From Oscillospiraceae bacterium (GTDB lineage: Bacteria > Bacillota > Clostridia > Oscillospirales > Ruminococcaceae): a DNA stretch of 64,000 nt. Below the pieces are notes generated by a model. That model had not been told where the DNA came from. It saw only the letters and a list, made by a program, of their open reading frames with translations, and did no database searches. The translations under genes were made by a program, and so were the position numbers. Numbering within the stretch: position 1 is the first letter of the stretch; each line of letters starts with the position of its first letter. The stretch lies in the NCBI GenBank assembly GCA_025757985.1, contig CP107210.1, positions 806,001 to 870,000 of the forward strand, read 5' to 3'. Positions 32,667 through 40,848 of this stretch are shown in pieces.

Positions 32667-34089
32667 AGAAATCCTCCACGGCCTTTTTGCGGTCAAGCAG
32701 TTCCGCAAAGCGGTCGATGTACTCGGTGGGATATTTGAAGTTGAAGATGCGCTCGATCTTGCCGCGGCGCTGCCCCGGAATGACAAGCTTGGTGGAGCCG
32801 CCCGCACCGGCCGAAAGAATGGTGTGGACCTCTTCCATAATATAGATATTATACAGACACTCAAAACCCGGCTTGGCCCAGCCGATATTTTCCAGATTCT
32901 GCAGCGTGCCCTTCTGGCGGTACATATAGTAGGGTCGGTAGCCGGCCTCGGCCAGCATACTACAGCTGTCGAGCATGGCGGCAACATCGGCATAGTCAGC
33001 AGCGCGATGCTCGACCACGATGTTGGACGCCCGCTTGAGGGTCAGCGTGTGGACCGTGATGTTCTCCGGCGCAAGCGAGATGGCCTGACGCAGGCTGGCT
33101 GCAAAGCCTTCGACCGTGTCCCCCGGCAGGCCCGCGATCAGGTCCATATTGATGTTGGTGTGCCCTGCAGCGCGCGCGGCCGCAAAACAGTCGATAATAT
33201 CCTGCGCCGTATGGCGGCGGCCGATGTTCTGCAAGACCGTGTCCGAAAAGGTCTGTGGGTTGATGGAAATACGCGTCGCGCCGTATTTTTTGATGATGCG
33301 CAGCTTTTCAGCATCGGTGCAGTCGGGGCGGCCGGCCTCAACGGTGTATTCGTCCAGTTTCGCTAAATCAAAGGTCTTAGCGATGTGGGACATCAGCTGT
33401 TCCAGCTGCGGCGCGTTCAGGCTGGTGGGCGTGCCGCCGCCGATATAGAAGGTGCGGATATGCAGCCCGGCGCGGTCGGCGGTCCGGCGGATGGCGGTCA
33501 GCTCCTCACAAAGCTTATCGACATAGGGCTGCACAAGCGCACGGGTGGCTTTATCCCCCACCGTGCGGGAGACAAAGCTGCAGTAGCTGCACCGGGTCGG
33601 GCAGAACGGGATGCCCGCATAGACGCTGCAGTCCATCGGGTCGGCGGCGTCCAGAACCGGCTTTTGCAGGTCGGCAATGCCGAGCGCAAGCGCAAACTTT
33701 TCCGGCGCGCAGCCAAAGTGGTCAAGGAAGCGCGCGCGTATCTCGTCCTCACCCGCACCGGCTGCGCGCATGTCGTGAATGATGCGCACCGGCCTCACAC
33801 CGGTCATCATGCCCCATGGCGGCGTGATGCCGGTTGCCCGGCAGAGCATACCGTACAGCAGCCGGCACAGGGCGTACTCCGCATCCTCGCCCTGCGGGCG
33901 CAGGGCGGTTTGCCACTGCAGCTTACCGTTGAGGCGCAGCAGGGCCAGATCGGTGCATTGGTGGCTCTGCGCCAGCACAAAATCACCCTCCTGCGGGAGA
34001 TTTTCCGACTTCTCCGCACCGGGGAAAAACAGCCGTGCGGTATGCTCAGCTTCATAGCCCGCTGCGGGGCCGCGTAAAATGATCTGCAT
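32635..34089 (-). CDS. hemZ: Coproporphyrinogen dehydrogenase-like radical SAM protein HemZ
   Basis: A 484-aa radical SAM protein with the [4Fe-4S] motif FCPTRCSYC (Cys163, Cys167, Cys170), FYIGGGTPTSL and ISINPQTFSD. The N-terminal 150 residues are the HemZ-specific extension. HemZ oxidises coproporphyrinogen III without oxygen in Bacillus. Start at 34089 overlaps the MBL stop as TGATG; an ATG three codons earlier is possible. Two HemN-family genes (with hemW at 1) occur in this window. Confidence 0.94.
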   Translation of the reverse strand: MQIILRGPAAGYEAEHTARLFFPGAEKSENLPQEGDFVLAQSHQCTDLALLRLNGKLQWQTALRPQGEDAEYALCRLLYGMLCRATGITPPWGMMTGVRPVRIIHDMRAAGAGEDEIRARFLDHFGCAPEKFALALGIADLQKPVLDAADPMDCSVYAGIPFCPTRCSYCSFVSRTVGDKATRALVQPYVDKLCEELTAIRRTADRAGLHIRTFYIGGGTPTSLNAPQLEQLMSHIAKTFDLAKLDEYTVEAGRPDCTDAEKLRIIKKYGATRISINPQTFSDTVLQNIGRRHTAQDIIDCFAAARAAGHTNINMDLIAGLPGDTVEGFAASLRQAISLAPENITVHTLTLKRASNIVVEHRAADYADVAAMLDSCSMLAEAGYRPYYMYRQKGTLQNLENIGWAKPGFECLYNIYIMEEVHTILSAGAGGSTKLVIPGQRRGKIERIFNFKYPTEYIDRFAELLDRKKAVEDFYAHYTSQTLH

Positions 34090-34694
34090 CAAAACCATGC
34101 CTCATTCATATAAGGGTTGGAGCGGCGCTCCTGCCCAAGGGTGGTAAAATCCTCATGCCCGGGCAGGACTTTTGTTGCATCGGGCAGCGGCAGCTCTGCC
34201 AGCAGGGACAGGCTTTTTGCCATCTCCTGCATGCTGCCGCCGGGGAAATCCGTCCGCCCGCAGGAGCCTGCAAACAGCGTGTCGCCGCTGAACAGTAGCC
34301 CATAGCAGGACAGGCAGACGCCGCCCGGCGTGTGGCCGGGGGTGTGGTAGATCTTGAAGGTCAGCTCATCGATCGTAAGCTCGTCACCAGCCGGCCATGT
34401 GTCCGTGATGACATCGGGTGTCAGGGGCAGCAGCTGGCTGCCCTGCGCATCGGCAGGGTCCATATAGACCTTGCAGCCGGTTGCTTTTTTGAGGGCTGCC
34501 ACCGCCCCCACATGGTCGTAGTGACCGTGGGTCAGCAGGATATGGCTCAGCGTTGCGCCCGCCTCGTCCAGCGCCTTCTGATAGGTGGCAGGCTCGGCCG
34601 CGGCATCGATCAGGATGCCGTGCTTGGCGTTCGTGATAATTAAAAAGGTATTCGTGTACAGCGGCGGAACGCCGTGGATATGCTGGATGTTCAT
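34089..34694 (-). CDS. Metallo-beta-lactamase fold hydrolase (glyoxalase II-like)
   Basis: A 201-aa MBL-fold enzyme with the full metal set: THGHYDH, a later H in HTPGHTPGG, D in FSGDTLF and H in LPGHEDFTT. Short relative of hydroxyacylglutathione hydrolases without the glutathione-binding domain. It sits between dtd and hemZ, as widely in Firmicutes; the substrate is unknown. Confidence 0.93.
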   Translation of the reverse strand: MNIQHIHGVPPLYTNTFLIITNAKHGILIDAAAEPATYQKALDEAGATLSHILLTHGHYDHVGAVAALKKATGCKVYMDPADAQGSQLLPLTPDVITDTWPAGDELTIDELTFKIYHTPGHTPGGVCLSCYGLLFSGDTLFAGSCGRTDFPGGSMQEMAKSLSLLAELPLPDATKVLPGHEDFTTLGQERRSNPYMNEAWF

Positions 34695-34716
34695 TGCGTC
34701 CTCCCTTGAATTTTGC

Positions 34717-35172
34717 TTACTTTTTCCACTCGTCGGTATCGATCACGATGGTCACCGGGCCATCGTTCACAAGGTCGATCTGCATGTCCGCGCCGAATTC
34801 GCCGTGCTTGACCTCCTGCAGGCCCTGCCGATTCATCTCATCAAGGAATTTTTCATAGCACGGCACCGCCAGTTCCCCCTTGGCGGCATGGCTGAAGCCT
34901 GGGCGCTTGCCTCTGGCCGTATCACCGTACAGGGTGAAGTTCGACACCACCAGCGCCGAATAGCCCAGCTCGACCGCGCTGCGGTTCAGCTTGCCATCCT
35001 CGTCCTCAAAAATGCGCAGGTGCGCGCATTTGTCAGCCAGCTTCGGCACAATATCGATCTCATCGGTTTCACGCACGCCCAGCAGGATGACCAGACCCGG
35101 GCCGATGGCGCGCGGCTCGCCGCCGTTGACCGTAACGCTTGCGCGGGTTACGCGCTGAATGATTGCTCGCAT
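34717..35172 (-). CDS. dtd: D-aminoacyl-tRNA deacylase
   Basis: A 151-aa DTD. Catalytic SNFTLYGD (usual SQFTLYG; the Gln is Asn here) and NDGPVTIVID cross-subunit motif with Gly-Pro. It removes D-amino acids and glycine from mischarged tRNA. Between relA and the MBL gene, the usual order. Confidence 0.95.
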   Translation of the reverse strand: MRAIIQRVTRASVTVNGGEPRAIGPGLVILLGVRETDEIDIVPKLADKCAHLRIFEDEDGKLNRSAVELGYSALVVSNFTLYGDTARGKRPGFSHAAKGELAVPCYEKFLDEMNRQGLQEVKHGEFGADMQIDLVNDGPVTIVIDTDEWKK

Positions 35173-35190
35173 AGGGTGCTCCTTCCATGT

Positions 35191-35266
35191 AAGGCTTCCC
35201 CCTTGGGGGAAGCTGGCGCCGTAGGCGACTGATGAGGGGCACCTTCCCCCCTCAGGGGAAGGCCTT
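35191..35266. repeat. 76-bp hairpin element AAGGCTTCCCC...GGGGAAGGCCTT
   Basis: Left hairpin GCTTCCCCC (35194-35202)/GGGGGAAGC (35205-35213), a middle segment AGCTGG...CTGATGAGGGG with a small variable hairpin, and right hairpin CCTTCCCC (35242-35249)/GGGGAAGG (35255-35262). The outer ends AAGGCTTCCCC and GGGGAAGGCCTT are inverted repeats. I recognise this type as abundant between genes of Oscillospiraceae; no name is asserted. Confidence 0.8.
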
Positions 35267-35271
35267 CAAAC

Positions 35272-37452
35272 TCAGTTCCTCGTCACACTGACGACATCCT
35301 TGATCTTTTTCAGGCGGGCCACAACGCTGTTGAGATGCTCGGTGTTGGTGATGCCCACCGTCACGCTCATCCGGGCACGCCCCTGCTCGGCGGCGCGCGC
35401 CGTCAGCGAGTAGATGGGCACACGCATATCGCCCAGCGCCAGCGCCACATCCGACACAAGGTTCGGGCGGTCCATACAGACGATATCGAGCGTTGCCTTA
35501 TAGCTTTCGCGGGCCTCGTCATCCCAGTAGGCGCGGACCCAGCGGTCGATATTCTCGGGGTGGCGCATGCTCTCGCGGGCGTTGGCGCAGTCCCGCTTAT
35601 GGATGGAAACACCAAACCCGCGGGTGACAAAGCCGATGATCTCATCGCCGGGCAGCGGTGAGCAGCACTTGGCGAACTTGATGGGGCAGTTGTCGATGCC
35701 CTCCACCACGACGCCCTCGGAGGAGTGCATCCGCTTGAGCTCGACCGTGACCGGCCGCGGCTCGGTGGTCTGCAGCTTGGTGTACTCCTCCTTCAGCTTG
35801 GGCAGCATGCGGGAGAGCTGCAGCCCGCCGTAGCCGATGGCGGCGTACATCTCCTCCACACTGTTGCAGCGGTTGCGGCGGGCCAGCGCCTCCATAAAGA
35901 CGGGGCGCTGCTCATCACTCAGCGTCATGAGGTTGCGGCGCATCTCGCGCTCAAGCGCATCGCGCCCCTCTTGGACATTTTCCTCCCGCCGCTCCTTTTT
36001 AAACCAGTTGCGGATCTTATTTTTGGCCTCGCTCGTCTTGACGATGTTGAGCCAGTCACGGCTGGGGCCGCGGTTTTCAGGGCCGGTGATGATCTCGATG
36101 ATCTCACCGGTCTGGACCTTGTGGTCGATCGGCACGATGCGGTTGTTGACCTTTGCGCCGATCATGCGGTTGCCGACAGCCGAATGGATGGCGTAGGCAA
36201 AGTCGATGGTCGTGGCACCGGCCGGCAGGTTGATGACATCTCCGCGCGGGGTAAAGGCAAATACCTCCTCCGGCAGCAGGTCGCTCTTGATGTCACTGAG
36301 CAGGTCGGTGGCATCCGCACTCGAGCGCTGGCTTTCCAAAAGCTGGCGCACCCACGCCAGCCGCTCATCCAGCTTATCGCCGCTGCCGGTGATGCCGGCC
36401 TTGTACTTCCAGTGGGCGGCGATGCCGTACTCCGCCATGCGGTCCATATCCCATGTGCGGATCTGCACCTCAAACGGGATGGCCTCGCGGCCGATGACTG
36501 TCGTGTGCAGGGACTGGTAGCCGTTGGGCTTCGGGGTCGAGATGTAATCCTTAAAGCGGTTCGGCAGCGGATGGTACATATCGTGGATCAGACCCAGCGC
36601 CGTGTAACACTCGGGGACATTGTCCAGAATGATGCGGACGGCGTAGATGTCGTAGATCTCCTCAAAGTCCTTGTTCTGCATATACATCTTGCGGTAGATG
36701 CCGTAGATGCTCTTGACGCGGTGGCGGATGGTGGCCTTCTGGATGCCGTTTTCCGCCAGATGCTTGGCGATGGTATGGCAGACCTGATGCAGAAACTCAT
36801 CGCCGTGCTTGTTCAGCAGGTCACGGATCGTCTCATAGCCGACCGGGTCCAGATAGTGCAGGCTGCGGTCCTCCAGCTCCTCCTTGATGTTGGAGATGCC
36901 GAGGCGGTGGGCGATGGGCGCATAGACCTCCATCGTTTCAAGGGCCTTGTCGCGGCGCTTCTGCTCCGGCCAGGCGTCACCGGTGCGCATATTGTGCAGC
37001 CGGTCGCAAAGCTTGATGATCATGACGCGGACATCCTGACTCATCGCCAGCAGCATCTTGCGCAGGTTCTCAGCCTGACGGTCCTCGACATTGGAGAACT
37101 TGATCTGGGTCAGCTTGGTAACGCCGTCAACAAGCAGCGCGACCTCGGGGCCGAACTTCTGCCGGATCTCCGTTACCGATACGGGGGTATCCTCCGCCAC
37201 ATCGTGCATCAGGGCTGCAGCAATGCTCTCGCTGTCCATACCCAGCTCCACAAGGATCTGCGCCACGGAAAGCGGATGACAGATATACGGCTCGCCGCTG
37301 CGGCGGCGCTGCTCACCATGCGCCTTGGCGGCCAGCTCGTAGGCGCGGTCGATCATCTCAAAGTCATACGGACGGCCGCTGTCGATCATACTTGCCTTCA
37401 GGTCGTCATAGGTGATGGGCATTTTTACTTCCTGCACGGTTGTGTTTTCCAT
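35272..37452 (-). CDS. relA: Bifunctional (p)ppGpp synthetase/hydrolase
   Basis: A 726-aa RelA/SpoT (Rel) protein: HD hydrolase (about 45-190; HPLSVAQILVELGMDSESIAAALMHDVAEDT), synthetase (about 230-350; PKPNGYQSLHTTVIG), TGS (VFAFTPRGDVINLPAGAT), zinc-finger/helical domain (CCSPLPGDEIIGFVTRGFGVSIHKRDC) and C-terminal ACT. The HD motif is intact, so it should both make and degrade the alarmone. ATG at 37452 follows GAGAGGG. The apt gene often between recJ and relA is missing. Confidence 0.96.
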   Translation of the reverse strand: MENTTVQEVKMPITYDDLKASMIDSGRPYDFEMIDRAYELAAKAHGEQRRRSGEPYICHPLSVAQILVELGMDSESIAAALMHDVAEDTPVSVTEIRQKFGPEVALLVDGVTKLTQIKFSNVEDRQAENLRKMLLAMSQDVRVMIIKLCDRLHNMRTGDAWPEQKRRDKALETMEVYAPIAHRLGISNIKEELEDRSLHYLDPVGYETIRDLLNKHGDEFLHQVCHTIAKHLAENGIQKATIRHRVKSIYGIYRKMYMQNKDFEEIYDIYAVRIILDNVPECYTALGLIHDMYHPLPNRFKDYISTPKPNGYQSLHTTVIGREAIPFEVQIRTWDMDRMAEYGIAAHWKYKAGITGSGDKLDERLAWVRQLLESQRSSADATDLLSDIKSDLLPEEVFAFTPRGDVINLPAGATTIDFAYAIHSAVGNRMIGAKVNNRIVPIDHKVQTGEIIEIITGPENRGPSRDWLNIVKTSEAKNKIRNWFKKERREENVQEGRDALEREMRRNLMTLSDEQRPVFMEALARRNRCNSVEEMYAAIGYGGLQLSRMLPKLKEEYTKLQTTEPRPVTVELKRMHSSEGVVVEGIDNCPIKFAKCCSPLPGDEIIGFVTRGFGVSIHKRDCANARESMRHPENIDRWVRAYWDDEARESYKATLDIVCMDRPNLVSDVALALGDMRVPIYSLTARAAEQGRARMSVTVGITNTEHLNSVVARLKKIKDVVSVTRN

Positions 37453-37493
37453 GGTCCATTCCCTCTCCGTTTTTATAAAATCGCACAGCTCTT

Positions 37494-37578
37494 TGCAGGG
37501 GTCGATGCTCGGCATCGACCCGGGAACATCGCCGTTGTCGCCACGCTCCGCGGGCGGATGCGAGCATCCGCCCCTACA
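37494..37578. repeat. TGTAGGGG-family composite element (85 bp)
   Basis: Left: TGCAGGGG, arms GGGTCGATGC (37499-37508)/GCATCGACCC (37512-37521). Right: GGGCGGATGC (37552-37561)/GCATCCGCCC (37564-37573) then CCCCTACA. The left end has one change (GCAG for GTAG). Confidence 0.85.
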
Positions 37579-37598
37579 ATCCCGGATAAAACCGCGTT

Positions 37599-39632
37599 TT
37601 ATCCTTGTTTCGCCATGGTCGCCAAACGCTGCAAAACCGGCGCACTGGCCAGATCCTGCTTGGTCGTGACCGGCACAGGCAGCCAGCGGCCGTCCTGCTC
37701 CTCGATCAGGCCCAGCTCCTGCAGTGCGGTCAGGCTGGCCAGCATACGGCCGGTGTTCTGCACGCCCTGCGCCGCAAACACCGGCTGCAGGTCCGCTGCA
37801 GCCACCTGCCCCGTGCGGATGCGGCGGTAGAGCGCCACGGTGTCGGCACGGTCCGGCAGCAGCACAGCGGCGCGGTCTGCAGGCAGGGTGCCGCCGGTGC
37901 GGAACGCTTCAAACCATGCGGCCTGCTCGCTGGGGGTATTGCCCAGCCCGGCAGGGCGGATGGCCTTGAGATGCGCCGACACCATCGGCCCGCTGCGCCC
38001 GTTGAAGATCGACACCTCGAGGGCAGCCTCGACCTCGCTGCCCACCGGGTAGGCAAACGCCTGCGGTGCAACGCCGAAGGTCGATGCAAACAGGGTATCG
38101 CTGCCCTGCCGCAACCGCAGGCGGGTGTGCCGCCCCTCGCTGCCCATCGGCCAGATGCCGTCCACAAAGGCGTGCTGCACCAGCAGCACCGGTGTGGGGT
38201 TCTCGCGGCCGAAGGGGGCCAGACGGCCAAGCTCCTGCACATTGTCAAGGCTCAGCTCTCCCAGCGTTACGGCGGCATCAAGCTGCAGGCTGACGGCCTC
38301 GGGCTGCGCGGCGTGGTCGGCAGCCCAGGCATTGATGGCCTGACGGAAGGCGGGCAGGTTGTCCTCCTCAATTTCGACACCGGCTGCTGCCGCATGGCCG
38401 CCGAAACGGGTCAGATACTGTGCGCACCCTGCCAGCGCGCTGTGCAGATCAAACGGGTCAGGGGCACGGCCGCTGCCGCGTCCCTCGCCCTCATGCATCG
38501 AAATAACGATGACCGGGCGGCCGAACCGCTCCATAAGGCGCGCGGCCACGATGCCGATGACACCGGGGTGCCAGTCCTCACCGCTGACGACAAGCACCCG
38601 GTCCCGGGTTCGGGCGGGGTCTTTTTCCAGCGTCTCCAACGCGGCAGCAAATACCTGCTGCTCGGTTTGCTGACGCTCGGTGTTGATCTCTGCCAGACGG
38701 TCCGCAATGCCGGTTGCCTGCTCCTCGTCCCCGCAGAGCAGCAGCTTAAGCGCCACGGCAGCATTATCCATGCGGCCCGCCGCGTTCAGGCGCGGGGCCA
38801 GGCTGTAGCTTACCGTATCCGCCGTGACCGGCTTTCCGGCACAGCCGGCGCTTTCCAGCAGGGCGTGCAGGCCGGGGCGCATCGTATCCTGCAGAAGGTC
38901 CAGCCCCTCCCGGACGATGGTGCGGTTTTCCCCCACCAGCGGCATGACATCGGCTACCGTGCCGAGCGCGGCAAGCTCGCCGTACATCTCCAAAAGCTCG
39001 GCAGGGTCGCAGCCCTCCAGCGCGGCGCAGAGCTTAAAGGCAACGCCCGCACCGCACAGATCCTTAAACGGGCTTTCATCGTCGGCCCGCTTGGGGTCCA
39101 CCACGGCAACGGCATCGGGCAGCGTATTGCCCGGCAGATGGTGGTCGGTGATGATAAGGTCCAGCCCCAGCTCTCTGGCGCAGGCTGCCTCCTCCACGGC
39201 GGAGATGCCGTTGTCCACCGTCACGACCAGCTTGAAGCCCTTCTGTGCCAGCGATTCAAGCGCAGCGCGGGTCAGGCCGTAGCCGGAACCGCGCGTGGGC
39301 AGCTTGCAGCGCACATGCGCGCCCTGACTGGTGAGACATTCGTACAAAATAGCCGTTGCCGAAATACCGTCCACATCATAGTCACCGTAGATGACCATGA
39401 GCTCCTCGTTTTCAACAGCCTGTTCGATGCGGGCGACTGCTTTGTCCATATCCTTGAGCAGGAACGGATCACTGAGCGGCTCGCCCTGCCCCAGCAATGC
39501 CTGCGCAGCGGCGGGCTCGGTACAGCCGCGGGCGGCCAGCACCCGGCGCAGCAGTACACCGCACCCGGCACCCGCCAGCGAGGTTTCGGCGGCGGGATCG
39601 CCCTTTTTCAGTTGCCACGCAGGGTAATTCAT
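37599..39632 (-). CDS. recJ: Single-stranded-DNA exonuclease RecJ
   Basis: A 677-aa DHH/DHHA1 nuclease: YGDYDVDGISATAI, LIITDHHLPG, PHRCGAGVAFK-like segment and DHHA1 (VISMHEGEGRGSGRAPDPFDLHSAL), GGHAAAAG. An OB-type domain and a C-terminal extension of about 110 residues complete it. 5'-3' degradation of ssDNA in repair and recombination. AAGGAGTTAAACTGT precedes the ATG. Confidence 0.95.
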   Translation of the reverse strand: MNYPAWQLKKGDPAAETSLAGAGCGVLLRRVLAARGCTEPAAAQALLGQGEPLSDPFLLKDMDKAVARIEQAVENEELMVIYGDYDVDGISATAILYECLTSQGAHVRCKLPTRGSGYGLTRAALESLAQKGFKLVVTVDNGISAVEEAACARELGLDLIITDHHLPGNTLPDAVAVVDPKRADDESPFKDLCGAGVAFKLCAALEGCDPAELLEMYGELAALGTVADVMPLVGENRTIVREGLDLLQDTMRPGLHALLESAGCAGKPVTADTVSYSLAPRLNAAGRMDNAAVALKLLLCGDEEQATGIADRLAEINTERQQTEQQVFAAALETLEKDPARTRDRVLVVSGEDWHPGVIGIVAARLMERFGRPVIVISMHEGEGRGSGRAPDPFDLHSALAGCAQYLTRFGGHAAAAGVEIEEDNLPAFRQAINAWAADHAAQPEAVSLQLDAAVTLGELSLDNVQELGRLAPFGRENPTPVLLVQHAFVDGIWPMGSEGRHTRLRLRQGSDTLFASTFGVAPQAFAYPVGSEVEAALEVSIFNGRSGPMVSAHLKAIRPAGLGNTPSEQAAWFEAFRTGGTLPADRAAVLLPDRADTVALYRRIRTGQVAAADLQPVFAAQGVQNTGRMLASLTALQELGLIEEQDGRWLPVPVTTKQDLASAPVLQRLATMAKQG

Positions 39633-39637
39633 ACAGT

Positions 39638-40777
39638 TTAACTCCTTGTGTTAAAATCAGATTCAAAATCATGGGTCAGGCCGTCCTGCCGCAGCATCGT
39701 TTCCAGCGTGTCGATCTCGGTCGAAACATCCATGCTCACATCCTGCAGCAGCGTATCATACAGCTTTGCATATGCCTGATTCAGCGTGTGCAAAATGCCG
39801 GTGATGTCGCGGCGTATCTCAGCGGCATTGGCGGTGTCCGTATCGCCAAGACCTTGCGCTGTATCGAGCAGCTTGCGGGTCGTGGGCAGGTAATATTCGC
39901 GGAAGCGGCGCACCCGGCCAAGCTGCTCGGGGTGGTTATGCACAAAGCCAAGAATGGACGCGCAGATCTTGCGCATCTGCACCAATTCTTCATCGGCATC
40001 GCTGCTCAGTCTGCCGCAGCAAGCCTTTAAATAGTTCAGAAAATCCACGCCCTCGCGCTGGAACTGCTCGGCCTCGGTCAGCGGCGCAGCAGATGCCGGC
40101 TGCGGTGCGGCAGCGGGCTGCGGCGCGGATGGCAGGAGCGAATCATCCAGATAGAGGGTGCTGTAATCATCGGAAATGGCAGCGTTGGGAAGATCCCCGT
40201 TCGCCACAGCCTTTGCAACGGTTTCATAGGCCTTTTCCTGCTTGATCTGCGCCTTGCGGGCCAGCGCGGGCAGGTCGCAGGTCCAGTCATTGGCAGCGCG
40301 CAGCAGCTTGCGCAGGCGGCCGAAATAGGCCAGCTTTTTCATACCCACGATGGCCATAAAGAGGAAGCCGAGCGTTGCGGGGGTAAATACGGCCGTCAGA
40401 ATCGGCAGGGCTATAAAATCCTGTTGGGAAAGCCCCAGCGGCCCTGCGCCGACTGCCGTCAGGATGCCCAGCACGAGCGCCGTGATGCCAAAGCAGCCCG
40501 TAAAGGTCCAGCCGAGCGCCGTCAGCGCAATGCCGACAGACTGGCCGCCGTTTTTCCACTTGCGCTCCAGACGGCGTTTCCACGCGGAGAAGCTGTCGGG
40601 CTGCTTCACGCCCATGGCATCGCCCGCCTGCTCCAGCGCGTTGGCAATGCTGCCCAGCACGGAGGAGCCGATTTTGCTGCCCATCTCGACCGCATTGTCG
40701 ATCACATCGCCAAGGTCGTAGTTATATTCGTAGTTATATTCGTAGTTATATTCGTAATTGTGTTTGTTGTCTGGCAT
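39638..40777 (-). CDS. XpaC-domain (5-bromo-4-chloroindolyl phosphate hydrolysis) membrane protein
   Basis: A 379-aa protein. The N-terminus carries a Tyr/Asn repeat (NYEY three times, then NYD) encoded by a 12-bp tandem repeat. Then a basic/helical segment, two membrane spans at about 85-140, and a long helical C-terminal XpaC-like domain (EFAR-like MRKICASILGFVHNHPEQLGRVRRFREYYLPTTRKLL). XpaC proteins often pair with TelA; no telA is here. Start at 40777 is uncertain (weak GGGA); an ATG 12 bases earlier is possible. Confidence 0.75.
   Translation of the reverse strand: MPDNKHNYEYNYEYNYEYNYDLGDVIDNAVEMGSKIGSSVLGSIANALEQAGDAMGVKQPDSFSAWKRRLERKWKNGGQSVGIALTALGWTFTGCFGITALVLGILTAVGAGPLGLSQQDFIALPILTAVFTPATLGFLFMAIVGMKKLAYFGRLRKLLRAANDWTCDLPALARKAQIKQEKAYETVAKAVANGDLPNAAISDDYSTLYLDDSLLPSAPQPAAAPQPASAAPLTEAEQFQREGVDFLNYLKACCGRLSSDADEELVQMRKICASILGFVHNHPEQLGRVRRFREYYLPTTRKLLDTAQGLGDTDTANAAEIRRDITGILHTLNQAYAKLYDTLLQDVSMDVSTEIDTLETMLRQDGLTHDFESDFNTRS
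40716..40757. repeat. 12-bp tandem repeat inside the XpaC-like gene
   Basis: TCGTAGTTATAT three times in full (40716-40751) followed by a partial TCGTAA. Each unit adds Asn-Tyr-Glu-Tyr, so copy-number change keeps the frame. Confidence 0.92.
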
Positions 40778-40819
40778 GGTTTGTCCCATCTGTTTGTTTT
40801 TATCGTCTGCTGCCGTGCG

Positions 40820-40842
40820 GCGGTCAGAGGACTGACCGCCGT
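40820..40842 (-). other. Hairpin between the FAD-protein and XpaC-like genes
   Basis: GGCGGTCAG and CTGACCGCC arms with loop AGGA at about 40820-40841. No T-run follows, so it may be a weak terminator or an RNA-stabilising stem. Confidence 0.5.
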
Positions 40843-40848
40843 CTCGGG

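Noticed and set aside
35725..39641. Two long plus-strand open frames (about 680-700 codons) opposite relA and recJ
   Set aside because: Both mirror well-supported genes and show the skewed composition of antisense shadows.
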